DNA of 64,000 nt. It comes from Caulobacter sp. FWC2. GTDB lineage: Bacteria; Pseudomonadota; Alphaproteobacteria; Caulobacterales; Caulobacteraceae. A model generated the notes under the pieces. It was not told where the DNA came from. It saw only the letters and a program-made list of their open reading frames with translations, and searched no databases. Shown piece by piece: positions 19,148 to 27,015 of this stretch. Position numbers and translations under genes: made by a program. Where the stretch lies: the NCBI RefSeq assembly GCF_002742625.1, contig NZ_PEBF01000001.1:3844001-3908000 (forward strand). Reading direction: 5' to 3'. Every line of letters starts with the position of its first letter. Positions within the stretch are counted from its first letter, which is position 1.

Positions 19148-20350
19148 GTGCCCGACCTACCCGCCGGTTTCACCCTGCTGCAAGTCACGCCCGAGCTGGA
19201 AACAGGCGGGGCCGAACAAACGACGATTGATGTCGCCCATGCCGTCGTGGCGCAAGGCGGTAAGGCGCTGGTCGCCACCAAGGGCGGTCGCATGGCCTCG
19301 CGGCTGGAGGCCGACGGCGGCCGTCTGGCCCAGATGCCGGCCCACACCAAGAACCCGCTGGTCATGCTGGGCAACGCCGCGCGGCTGATCGACCTGATCC
19401 GGCGCGAGAAGGTCAGCCTGGTCCACGCCCGCTCGCGCGCCCCGGCCTTCAGCGCCCTTTGGGCGGCGCACGCGACCAAGGTCCCGTTCGTGGCCACCTA
19501 TCACGGGGTCTACAACGCCAAGTCCAATCTCAAGCGCTGGTACAACGCGGTCATGACCAAGGGCGACCTGGTCATCGCCAATTCCGAGTACACGCGGGAG
19601 CACGTCATCCGCGAGCACAATATCGCGCCGGAGAAGGTCGTGGCCATCCCGCGCGGCGTCGACCTCACCCGCTTCGAGCCGGGCGTGGTCAGCGCCGACC
19701 GCATCGCGGCCCTGCGCCAGGCCTGGGGCGTCCCCGACGGCGAACGCCGGCTGAAGGTGCTGCTGGCCGGCCGCCTGACGCGCTGGAAGGGCCAGGCCCT
19801 GATGATCGAAGCCATGACCCTGCTCAAGGCGCGCGGCGAGGATCGGGTGCTGCTGCTGCTGGCCGGCGACGACCAGGGTCGCAAGGCCTATCGCGCCGAA
19901 CTGGAGGCCGCCATCGCCGCCGCCGGCTTGCAGGACGCGGTGAAGCTGGTCGGACACTGCGACGACATGCCGGCCGCCTATCTGCTGGCCGATCTGGCCA
20001 TCGCCCCGTCGCTGGAGCCCGAAGCCTTCGGCCGCACGGCGGTCGAGCCGCAGGTGATGGGCCGCCCAGCCATGGCCTCGGACCACGGGGCCACGCGCGA
20101 GACCATTCTCCCCGGCGAAACAGGCTGGCTGGTGGCGCCCGGCGACGCCCAGGCCTGGGCCGACGCCCTGCTCGAGGCCTGCGAAATCGGCGCGGCCGGA
20201 CGACAAACCCTGGGACAGGCCGCGCGCCTTCGTGCGCGACGGTTGTATTCAGTGGACGCTATGTGCGAAGCGACCCTCAAGGTTTATGCCCAGATCTTGG
20301 GGGCCCATATCCTGAGGGCACGCGTATTGGGTTCGGAGCGTTCGTCTTGA
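19148..20350 (+). CDS. Glycosyltransferase family 4
   Basis: A 400-residue GT-B enzyme. The N-terminal domain opens LLQVTPELETGGAEQTTIDV (acceptor loop GGAE) and has HARSRAPAFSALWAAHATKV. The C-terminal domain has LLAGRLTRWKGQALMIEAM and the nucleotide-sugar site EPEAFGRTAVEPQVMGRPAM with the EX7E-type arrangement. The start is GTG 19148. Overlaps the following GT9 gene by TTGA, so the pair probably works on the same glycan, most simply LPS core; that is inference. Confidence 0.85.
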   Translation: MPDLPAGFTLLQVTPELETGGAEQTTIDVAHAVVAQGGKALVATKGGRMASRLEADGGRLAQMPAHTKNPLVMLGNAARLIDLIRREKVSLVHARSRAPAFSALWAAHATKVPFVATYHGVYNAKSNLKRWYNAVMTKGDLVIANSEYTREHVIREHNIAPEKVVAIPRGVDLTRFEPGVVSADRIAALRQAWGVPDGERRLKVLLAGRLTRWKGQALMIEAMTLLKARGEDRVLLLLAGDDQGRKAYRAELEAAIAAAGLQDAVKLVGHCDDMPAAYLLADLAIAPSLEPEAFGRTAVEPQVMGRPAMASDHGATRETILPGETGWLVAPGDAQAWADALLEACEIGAAGRQTLGQAARLRARRLYSVDAMCEATLKVYAQILGAHILRARVLGSERSS

Positions 20351-21318
20351 GCAAGGAGATCAAGAAGGTTCTGGTGATCAAGCTGGGGGCTCTGGGCGAC
20401 TTCGTCCTGGCGCTCGCAGCGATGAAAAAGATCCGCGAGGCTCATCCGAAGGCCAAGATCACGCTGCTGACTACCCCGCCCTTCGAGGCCCTGGCCAAGC
20501 TCAGCCCGTATTTCAATACGGTCGAGACCGATGGCCGCCCCAGCGACGTGGGCGAAACCCTGGCCATGATCGGCCGGATCCGCAAGGCGCGCTACGACCG
20601 GATCTACGACCTGCAGACCAACAGCCGGACCAACTGGTACTTCCAGCTGCTGCGTCCGTTCCCGCCGCAATGGAACGGCGTCGCCTTCGGCGCGTCCCTG
20701 CCGCAGAAGGGCTCGGCCCGGCTGCGCATGCACACCCTTGAGCGCCAGGCCGACCAGCTTCGCGCCGCCGGCATCTGGCCTGACGCCCCGACCGAGCCGG
20801 GCAGCGCCCCGCCGCCGGACCTGACCTGGATCCTGCGCAAGCACAAGGAGCCCCGCCCGGTGGCCGGCGCCGCGACTCCGCGTCCCTATGTTCTGTTCGT
20901 GCCTGGCGGCTCAGCCCATCGGCCCGAGAAGCGCTGGCCGGTCGAGAACTACGCCCAACTGGGCTCGCTGCTGAAGGCGCGCGGCCTGGATATCGTCATC
21001 ATCGGCGGTCCGCAGGAAAGCGCCATGGCGCGCCACATCCAGAAGGCCGTCGGCGGAGCCCGCGACCTGACCGGCCGCACCGACTTCGCCCAACTGGCCG
21101 TGCTGGGCGCCAAGGCGGCCCTGGCCGTCGGCAACGACACCGGCCCGACCCACCTGCTGGCCGCCGCCGGTGCCCCGACCATCGCCCTGTTCTCCGACGC
21201 CTCGGATCCCGAACTGTGCGGCCCGCGCGGCCACGTGGCGGTCATCCGCTCTCCGGATCTGAAGGCCCTGCCGGTCAGCACCGTGGCCAGCGCCGCGGTG
21301 GCGCTGCTGCCGCACTGA
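20347..21318 (+). CDS. Glycosyltransferase family 9 (heptosyltransferase-like)
   Basis: A 323-residue enzyme beginning at TTG 20347 (overlap TTGA with the upstream stop). Hallmarks are VLVIKLGALGDFVLALAAMK at the N-terminus, FVPGGSAHRPEKRWP in the middle, and GRTDFAQLAVLGAKAALAVG followed by NDTGPTHLLAAAGAP at the nucleotide-sugar site. These match the ADP-heptose transferase family of LPS core assembly. The donor sugar is not proven. It acts at the cytoplasmic face of the inner membrane with the GT4 next to it. Confidence 0.87.
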   Translation: MSKEIKKVLVIKLGALGDFVLALAAMKKIREAHPKAKITLLTTPPFEALAKLSPYFNTVETDGRPSDVGETLAMIGRIRKARYDRIYDLQTNSRTNWYFQLLRPFPPQWNGVAFGASLPQKGSARLRMHTLERQADQLRAAGIWPDAPTEPGSAPPPDLTWILRKHKEPRPVAGAATPRPYVLFVPGGSAHRPEKRWPVENYAQLGSLLKARGLDIVIIGGPQESAMARHIQKAVGGARDLTGRTDFAQLAVLGAKAALAVGNDTGPTHLLAAAGAPTIALFSDASDPELCGPRGHVAVIRSPDLKALPVSTVASAAVALLPH

Positions 21319-21327
21319 CTACAAGGG

Positions 21328-21927
21328 TCAGTACCCCGCGTACCGGCCCGGCTTGTGGTTGGCGATGATCACCGCGCTCAGCGCCACCGCGCTGGCGATC
21401 GACAGCAGCAGCTTGTCGAACGGGATCGTGAAGAACGCCGCCAAGACGACCAGGCAGTCGGCGGCCATCTGGACCTTGCCGGCGCTGACGCCGCGGCGCT
21501 CGTGCAGATAGAGCGCCAGAACACCGACCCCGCCGACGCTGGAGCGGTGACGGGCCAGGGCCAGGATCCCCATGCCGATGATCGTGCCGCCGAACACGGC
21601 CGAGAAGATCGGATCGACATGGCTGACCTTCAGCCAGTGCGGCATGCCGAAGGCCAGGCCCGCCAGCAGCAGGTTGGTCACAAGAGTCTTGAAGGTGAAG
21701 GTCCAGCCCATGGTCCGCTGGGCCAGGATGTAGAACGGCAGGTTCAACAGGAAGAACACCGTCCCCACCGGCCAGCCGCCCAGATAGGATATGATCAACG
21801 CCACCCCGGCCACGCCGCCGGTGACGAGTCCCGCGGCCTTGAGCAGGGTCAGGCCCACAGCGATGAAGCTGGAGCCGATCAGGAGGGCGTGGACGTCCTC
21901 CAGGGCGGTGTGGCGATGCTGATTCAT
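21328..21927 (-). CDS. YitT family membrane protein
   Basis: A 199-residue polytopic protein beginning MNQHRHTALEDVHALLIGSS. About five to six hydrophobic helices follow, with the family pattern GLVTGGVAGVALIISYLGG, FFLLNLPFYILAQRTMGW and GGVGVLALYLHERRG. The frame is open to 22071, but the ATG at 21927 fits the family N-terminus. YitT proteins are widespread and functionally uncharacterised, with transport as the usual guess. Converges on the GT9 gene with a nine-base gap. Confidence 0.85.
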   Translation of the reverse strand: MNQHRHTALEDVHALLIGSSFIAVGLTLLKAAGLVTGGVAGVALIISYLGGWPVGTVFFLLNLPFYILAQRTMGWTFTFKTLVTNLLLAGLAFGMPHWLKVSHVDPIFSAVFGGTIIGMGILALARHRSSVGGVGVLALYLHERRGVSAGKVQMAADCLVVLAAFFTIPFDKLLLSIASAVALSAVIIANHKPGRYAGY

Positions 21928-22155
21928 GGAGCTCTGGCAGGCGTCTTGACGAGGGAAAAACCTCCCCGCCTCGCCGTTTCCACCCCTCCGCCCGCTGAGA
22001 TCAGAAAAAACTGGACCCGCGTGACGTCTGTTTAGCCGCCTTCGCTTGATAGAGCGCGGCGGGCGCGTCATATATCACTTTCTCGCGGCGCGCCCAGCGC
22101 GGTGCGCGCGCGTTCAGCTATACCCTTTCTAATCACGCTTCACATCAACAGTCCC

Positions 22156-22170
22156 GGAGCCGCCCCTATT
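22156..22170 (+). promoter_or_regulatory. Shine-Dalgarno and AUU start of infC
   Basis: GGAG at 22156-22159 lies eight bases before ATT at 22168, optimal spacing, but 20 bases before the first in-frame ATG at 22180. This selects ATT as the start, as in E. coli infC, where the rare codon allows IF3 to repress its own translation. Confidence 0.65.
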
Positions 22171-22701
22171 CGCCGTCCTATGCAAACGCCGCCCGTTAAA
22201 GACGGACCGCGTATCAACGAAGACATCCGCGTCCCCCGCGTCCTGCTGATCGACCAAAACGGCGAGAAGCAAGGCGAGATGCCGACCGCGTCCGCTATGG
22301 AAGCGGCCGAGGAAGCTGGGCTGGACCTGGTGGAAATCGTTCCGAACGCCAATCCGCCCGTCTGCAAGATCCTGGACTACGGCAAGTTCAAGTTCCAGGA
22401 GCAGAAGAAGAAGAACGAGGCGCGCAAGCGGCAGAAGGTGGTCGAGCTCAAGGAGATCAAGCTCCGCCCGAACATCGACATCCACGATTACGAGGTCAAG
22501 GCCAAGGCCATGACCCGTTTCTTCGAGGAAGGCGACAAGGTGAAGGTCACCCTGCGCTTCCGCGGTCGTGAAATGGCGCACCCCGAGCTGGGCATGAAGC
22601 TGCTGCACAAGGTCAAGGCCGACTTCGACGAAGTCGCCAAGGTCGAGTACGAGCCGCGCATGGAAGGCCGTCAGATGATCATGATCCTGGCCCCGCGCTA
22701 G
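22168..22701 (+). CDS. infC: Translation initiation factor IF-3
   Basis: Binds the 30S subunit, prevents premature 50S joining and checks the initiator tRNA. The N-domain runs from [20 protein letters not shown] to [19 protein letters not shown], with a Lys-rich linker ([14 protein letters not shown]). The C-domain has [17 protein letters not shown] and [15 protein letters not shown]. From ATT 22168 the product is 177 residues and begins (M)[19 protein letters not shown]. The RRP.. start resembles other alphaproteobacterial IF3 proteins. Unlike the common infC-rpmI-rplT operon, rpmI lies 7.7 kb away, and a strong terminator follows infC. Confidence 0.93.
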   Translation: MRRPMQTPPVKDGPRINEDIRVPRVLLIDQNGEKQGEMPTASAMEAAEEAGLDLVEIVPNANPPVCKILDYGKFKFQEQKKKNEARKRQKVVELKEIKLRPNIDIHDYEVKAKAMTRFFEEGDKVKVTLRFRGREMAHPELGMKLLHKVKADFDEVAKVEYEPRMEGRQMIMILAPR

Positions 22702-22725
22702 GATCCGATCACTGGGTAGACAACA

Positions 22726-22760
22726 AACGCCCCGGCCCTAGCGGCCGGGGCGTTTTGTTT
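22726..22760 (+). terminator. Intrinsic terminator after infC
   Basis: A 12-bp perfect stem (AACGCCCCGGCC at 22726-22737 with GGCCGGGGCGTT at 22743-22754), loop CTAGC, then TTTTGTTTTG. An almost identical terminator recurs at 24788. Confidence 0.9.
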
Positions 22761-22778
22761 TGCCCCCGGTGCGAGCAC

Positions 22779-22806
22779 TCGACACGGGCGCGCGCCTTGG
22801 TAGATT
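22779..22806 (+). promoter_or_regulatory. Extended -10 sigma70-type promoter, S9 peptidase 1
   Basis: TCGACA (22779-22784), a 16-base spacer, TAGATT (22801-22806) preceded by TGG, giving an extended -10 (TGn). The same arrangement recurs before the two following paralogues. Confidence 0.6.
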
Positions 22807-22830
22807 TGCTCGTCGAATCTGGGGGATTTC

Positions 22831-24765
22831 GTGCTCAAGACCTTGTGCGCCGCGACCGCGGCCTGCTTCGCCATGCTTTCCGGACCGGCCCTGGCCGCGC
22901 CCAAGCCGAACCTAGCCATCTACGGCCAGCTTCCGACCATCGAGATGGTCGAGATTTCGCCCGAAGGGACCAAGCTGGCGATCGTCGCGTCCAGCGGTGA
23001 CCAGCGCATCCTGACCGTCCGCCAGATCGGCGGAGGCGTCATCAGCGGCATGAACCTCGGGACCGCCAAGCTGCGCGGCGTCGAGTGGGCGGGGCCCGAT
23101 CACCTGCTGCTGGTCGGCTCGCAGACCGCCATCGTCCCCGGCGTCCAGGGACCGAAGCAGGAATATTTCATGGTGTCCGACTTCGACGTCGCCACCGGCA
23201 AGCAGGCGCCGCTGCTGAACGATCAGGCCGGCGCTATGAACATCATCGTCGGCTGGCCCATGCCGCGCACGATCGACGGCCAAGCCGTGGCGATCCTGGA
23301 AGGCGTTCGCTTCGTCGACAATCGCGGCCAAGTCACGCTCTACCGGACGCTGATGTCCACCCGGGCCACCAAGATCCATGACCTGGCGGGCGAACCAAAC
23401 ACCAACGGCTGGCTGGTCAACGCCGCTGGCGAGCCCGTCGCCCAGTCGCTCTACGACCAGAAGCGCGGCGTCTGGTATCTCAAGACCAAGGTAGGCGGGG
23501 CGTGGCGCCAGATCGACGAAGCCGTCACCCCGATGGGCTCTTACGGGCTGTCGGGCTTCGGCCGCGACGGCAAGTCGATCCTGGTCTGGCGCACCGACGA
23601 CCAGGACGAAAGCATTCTGCGTGAGTACCAGATGGACGGTACGCATCAGGACTTGGCGCAGGGCGTGGATCAGACAGCCCTGATCCACGACCCCGTGACC
23701 CTGGCGTTGCTCGGCGGCTACAAGCTGGACGGCGACGACCTGCGCTACACCTTCTTCGACGCCACGACCCAGAAGACCTGGGACTCCGTCCGCAAGCCGT
23801 TCGGCGCGGACTATGTCAGCCTGGCCTCGTGGTCGCACGACCGGCGCAAGGTAGTCGTGCGCGCCGACTCCAAGACCGAAGGTCCCGGCTACTTCCTGGT
23901 CAATCTCGACACCAAGCGGGCAGACTTCCTGGGCCCGGTCTACAAGGGCGTGGACGCCAACAGCGTCTCACCGGTGCGTTCGATCAAGTACAAGGCCGCC
24001 GATGGCCTGGAGATCAGCGGCTACCTGACCCTGCCCAAGGGACGCGATCCCAAGAACCTGCCCTTGATCGTCCTGCCGCATGGCGGCCCCCAGGGCCGCG
24101 ATACGCCGTCCTTCGACTGGTGGAGCCAGGCCCTGGCCTCGCGCGGCTATGCGGTGCTTCAACCGAACTTCCGGGGCTCGGAGGGCTTTGGCTGGGACTT
24201 CATCAAGGCCGGCTTCGGCGAGTGGGGCAAGAAGATGCAGACCGACCTGTCAGACGGCGTCCGCGATCTCGCCCGGCAAGGTATCGTTGATCCCAAGCGG
24301 GTCTGCATCATGGGCGCCTCCTACGGCGGCTACGCGGCCCTGGCCGGCGCGACCCTCGACAAGGGCGTCTATCGTTGCGCCGTGTCTGTCGCGGGTCCAT
24401 CTGATCTGCAGACCATGCTGGCGACGGACCGGGAACTGCACGATGGCGAACGCTCGTCCGCCCAACGCTATTGGATGCGCTTCATGGGCGCCAACGGCCT
24501 TCGGGATCCTGATCTGGCCACCATCTCGCCGGCCCGTCAGGCGGCCAAGATCGACATCCCCGTCCTGCTCATCCACGGCAAGGACGACACCGTGGTGCGC
24601 TACGACCAGAGCCAGATCATGGCCAGCGCGATGAAGCGGGCCGGCAAGCCGGTCAGCTTCGTCACCCTGGACGGCGAGGACCACTGGCTGTCGCGCGGCG
24701 CCACGCGCCTGAAGATGCTGACCGAAGCGATCGCCTTCGTCGAGAAGCACAATCCGCCGGAGTAA
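22831..24765 (+). CDS. S9 family (prolyl oligopeptidase-like) exported serine peptidase, paralogue 1
   Basis: A 644-residue protein from GTG 22831 (GGGGGA just upstream). The signal peptide is LKTLCAATAACFAMLSGPA-LAA. A beta-propeller-like region follows to about residue 390, then an alpha/beta-hydrolase peptidase domain starting KYKAADGLEISGYLTLPKG. The catalytic triad is Ser about 497 in GASYGGYAAL, Asp about 585 in IHGKDDTVV and His about 618 in GEDHWLSR. The HGGPQGRDTPSFDWWSQALA loop is typical of acylaminoacyl/dipeptidyl peptidases of S9. First of three tandem paralogues with its own promoter and terminator. Predicted periplasmic peptide degradation. Confidence 0.9.
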   Translation: MLKTLCAATAACFAMLSGPALAAPKPNLAIYGQLPTIEMVEISPEGTKLAIVASSGDQRILTVRQIGGGVISGMNLGTAKLRGVEWAGPDHLLLVGSQTAIVPGVQGPKQEYFMVSDFDVATGKQAPLLNDQAGAMNIIVGWPMPRTIDGQAVAILEGVRFVDNRGQVTLYRTLMSTRATKIHDLAGEPNTNGWLVNAAGEPVAQSLYDQKRGVWYLKTKVGGAWRQIDEAVTPMGSYGLSGFGRDGKSILVWRTDDQDESILREYQMDGTHQDLAQGVDQTALIHDPVTLALLGGYKLDGDDLRYTFFDATTQKTWDSVRKPFGADYVSLASWSHDRRKVVVRADSKTEGPGYFLVNLDTKRADFLGPVYKGVDANSVSPVRSIKYKAADGLEISGYLTLPKGRDPKNLPLIVLPHGGPQGRDTPSFDWWSQALASRGYAVLQPNFRGSEGFGWDFIKAGFGEWGKKMQTDLSDGVRDLARQGIVDPKRVCIMGASYGGYAALAGATLDKGVYRCAVSVAGPSDLQTMLATDRELHDGERSSAQRYWMRFMGANGLRDPDLATISPARQAAKIDIPVLLIHGKDDTVVRYDQSQIMASAMKRAGKPVSFVTLDGEDHWLSRGATRLKMLTEAIAFVEKHNPPE

Positions 24766-24787
24766 GGCGCAGCAACCCCAGCCTCCG

Positions 24788-24822
24788 CGCCCCGGCCCCA
24801 GCGGCCGGGGCGTTTTGTTTTG
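24788..24822 (+). terminator. Intrinsic terminator after S9 peptidase 1
   Basis: Stem CGCCCCGGCC (24788-24797) with GGCCGGGGCG (24803-24812), loop CCAGC, then TTTTGTTTTG. Stem and tail are identical to the infC terminator; only one loop base differs. Confidence 0.9.
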
Positions 24823-24863
24823 GGCGCGCCCTTTCGCGCCGCGCACGTCCGATTACGAGCGCC

Positions 24864-24891
24864 TGGACAGCCTAGCGCCCTATGGTAGAGC
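24864..24891 (+). promoter_or_regulatory. Extended -10 sigma70-type promoter, S9 peptidase 2
   Basis: TGGACA (24864-24869), a 16-base spacer, TAGAGC (24886-24891) preceded by TGG. Same geometry as the promoters of paralogues 1 and 3. Confidence 0.55.
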
Positions 24892-24915
24892 TTGCGAAAT
24901 TGGGGGGCGTTGTCA

Positions 24916-26850
24916 GTGCTCAAGTCTGTTTTGGCGGCGGCCTTGGCCGGCTGCGTCCTGGTGGCTTCGCCCGCGCTCGCGGCGGACAAACCGAATCTGG
25001 CGATCTATGGCGCTCTGCCGAACATCGAGGAGGTGAAGATCTCCGCGGATGGCGCAAGGCTGGCGGTCATAGCCACCGACGGAGACCAGCGCTTCCTCTC
25101 GATCCGACAGGTCGGCGGCGGCGTCCTGAAAGGCATTATTGTCGGGTCGACCAAGCTTCGGGGCGTGGAGTGGGCGGGCCCCAACCACCTCCTGTTGATA
25201 ACCTCGCAAACGACGGCGGTGTTCGGCCTGCAGGGCCCGGCGCGCGAATACCTGATGGCGACCGACTACAACATCGCCACCGGAAAGCAGACTCCCCTGC
25301 TGAAGGACCAGCCCGATGCGATGAACGTCATCATCAGCTGGCCCATGGTTCGAATGATCGACAACGAGGCGGTCGTCTTCGTCGAGGGCATCCGCTTCGT
25401 CGAGCAACGCGGCCGCGACACACTCTACAGGATCAATCTCGACAAGCGCGCGACGCGGATGCTGGACTTCGGCGCACGGGAGAACACCGACGGATGGTTG
25501 GTCGACGCCGCGGGAGCCCCAGTCGCGCAGTCCCTGTATGACGAGCGCAACGGACGCTGGTCACTGAAGATCAAGTCCGACGGCGCATGGCGCAAGGTTG
25601 ACGAGGCCGTTACGCCGATGGGGTCGTACGGCTTGTCGGGCTTTGGCCGCGACGGCCGGTCGATCCTGGTCTGGCGCACGGACGAGGAAAACAACGATCT
25701 CCTCCGCGAATACCGGCTGGATGGCGGGCATCAGGATCTGCCCAAGGACGTCAGCCTGTCAGGCTTGGTCCATGATCCCGACACCCTGGCCCTGCTGGGC
25801 GGCTACAAGCTGAGCGGCGACGACCTGCGCTATACCTTCTTCGACCCCAAGACTCAGAAGATCTGGAACGCAGTGGCCAAGGCGTTTGGCGAAGACCGCG
25901 TGAGCCTGGCTTCGTGGTCGCGCGACCGACGCAAGGTCGTCGTGCTGGTCGACTCGAAGACCGAAGGACCGGACTACGCCCTCGTCGACCTTGACACGCA
26001 CAACGCCGAATTCCTGGGGTCCGTCTATCGGGGCGTCAACGCCGACACGATCTCGCCCGTCCGCTCCCTCAAGTACAAGGCCGCCGACGGCCTGGAGATC
26101 AGCGGCTACCTCACACTGCCCAGAGGCCGAGATCCCAAGAACCTGCCCTTGATCGTGCTGCCCCACGGCGGACCGGAAGGCCGTGACGAGCCGGGCTTCG
26201 ACTGGTGGAGTCAGGCCCTGGCCTCACGCGGCTATGCGGTGCTGCAGCCCAACTTCCGAGGTTCGGAAGGTTTCGGCTGGGACTTCGTCAAGGCGGGGTT
26301 TGGCGAATGGGGCAAGAAGATGCAGACGGACCTGTCCGACGGCGTCCGCGACCTCGCGCGACAGGGTGTCGTCGACCCCAGGCGCGTCTGTATCGTCGGC
26401 GCGTCCTACGGCGGCTACGCGGCGCTGGCGGGCGCGACCCTGGACAGGGGCGTCTATCGCTGCGCCGTCTCGGTGGCGGGGCCTTCCGACCTCAAGAAGA
26501 TGCTGCAGACGGTTCGGGACGCGAACAACGGCGATATGTCGGCGACCCAGCGCTATTGGTTGCGCTTCATGGGAGCGGACGGGATCAAGGATCCCGACCT
26601 CATCGCGATATCGCCCGCCAGGCTGGCCGCCAAGATCGATATCCCCGTCCTGCTGATCCACGGCAAGGACGACACCGTGGTGCGCTACGACCAGAGCCAA
26701 GCCATGGCCGACGCCATGAGAAGGGCCGGCAAGCCCGTCGAATTCGTCACCCTGGACGGCGAAGACCATTGGCTCTCACGCGGCGCCACGCGCCTCAAGA
26801 TGCTGACCGAGGCGATCGCCTTCGTCGAGAAGAACAACCCGCCGGATTGA
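24916..26850 (+). CDS. S9 family exported serine peptidase, paralogue 2
   Basis: A 644-residue paralogue of the preceding gene with identical length and very high similarity, especially in the peptidase half. GTG 24916 followed by CTC AAG mirrors the start of paralogue 1; the frame is open eight codons further upstream. The signal peptide is LKSVLAAALAGCVLVASPA-LAA. Catalytic motifs are GASYGGYAAL, IHGKDDTVV and GEDHWLSR, all intact. It ends LRLKMLTEAIAFVEKNNPPD like paralogue 3. The triad and signal suggest a working periplasmic enzyme. Specificity differences would lie in the propeller. Confidence 0.9.
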   Translation: MLKSVLAAALAGCVLVASPALAADKPNLAIYGALPNIEEVKISADGARLAVIATDGDQRFLSIRQVGGGVLKGIIVGSTKLRGVEWAGPNHLLLITSQTTAVFGLQGPAREYLMATDYNIATGKQTPLLKDQPDAMNVIISWPMVRMIDNEAVVFVEGIRFVEQRGRDTLYRINLDKRATRMLDFGARENTDGWLVDAAGAPVAQSLYDERNGRWSLKIKSDGAWRKVDEAVTPMGSYGLSGFGRDGRSILVWRTDEENNDLLREYRLDGGHQDLPKDVSLSGLVHDPDTLALLGGYKLSGDDLRYTFFDPKTQKIWNAVAKAFGEDRVSLASWSRDRRKVVVLVDSKTEGPDYALVDLDTHNAEFLGSVYRGVNADTISPVRSLKYKAADGLEISGYLTLPRGRDPKNLPLIVLPHGGPEGRDEPGFDWWSQALASRGYAVLQPNFRGSEGFGWDFVKAGFGEWGKKMQTDLSDGVRDLARQGVVDPRRVCIVGASYGGYAALAGATLDRGVYRCAVSVAGPSDLKKMLQTVRDANNGDMSATQRYWLRFMGADGIKDPDLIAISPARLAAKIDIPVLLIHGKDDTVVRYDQSQAMADAMRRAGKPVEFVTLDGEDHWLSRGATRLKMLTEAIAFVEKNNPPD

Positions 26851-26962
26851 GGCCGGGCCTGAACAGGGCCAGCTTTGTGCAACCGGATCGTGTCTTCCGG
26901 CACGCCTAGTCGAACGACAAGCGCGGTGCGCGGATTTCTTTATCAGACGCTTGCTGGAGCCC

Positions 26963-26990
26963 TCGACACACTCACACCCTCTGGTAGAGT
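26963..26990 (+). promoter_or_regulatory. Extended -10 sigma70-type promoter, S9 peptidase 3
   Basis: TCGACA (26963-26968), a 16-base spacer, TAGAGT (26985-26990) preceded by TGG. Third copy of the conserved promoter arrangement. Confidence 0.55.
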
Positions 26991-27015
26991 TTTTCGAGCT
27001 TTTGGGGAAGCGCAC

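Noticed and set aside
19459..21318. Apparent 619-aa fusion reading into the GT9 enzyme
   Set aside because: The first half is out-of-frame text within the GT4 gene; the GT9 gene starts at TTG 20347.
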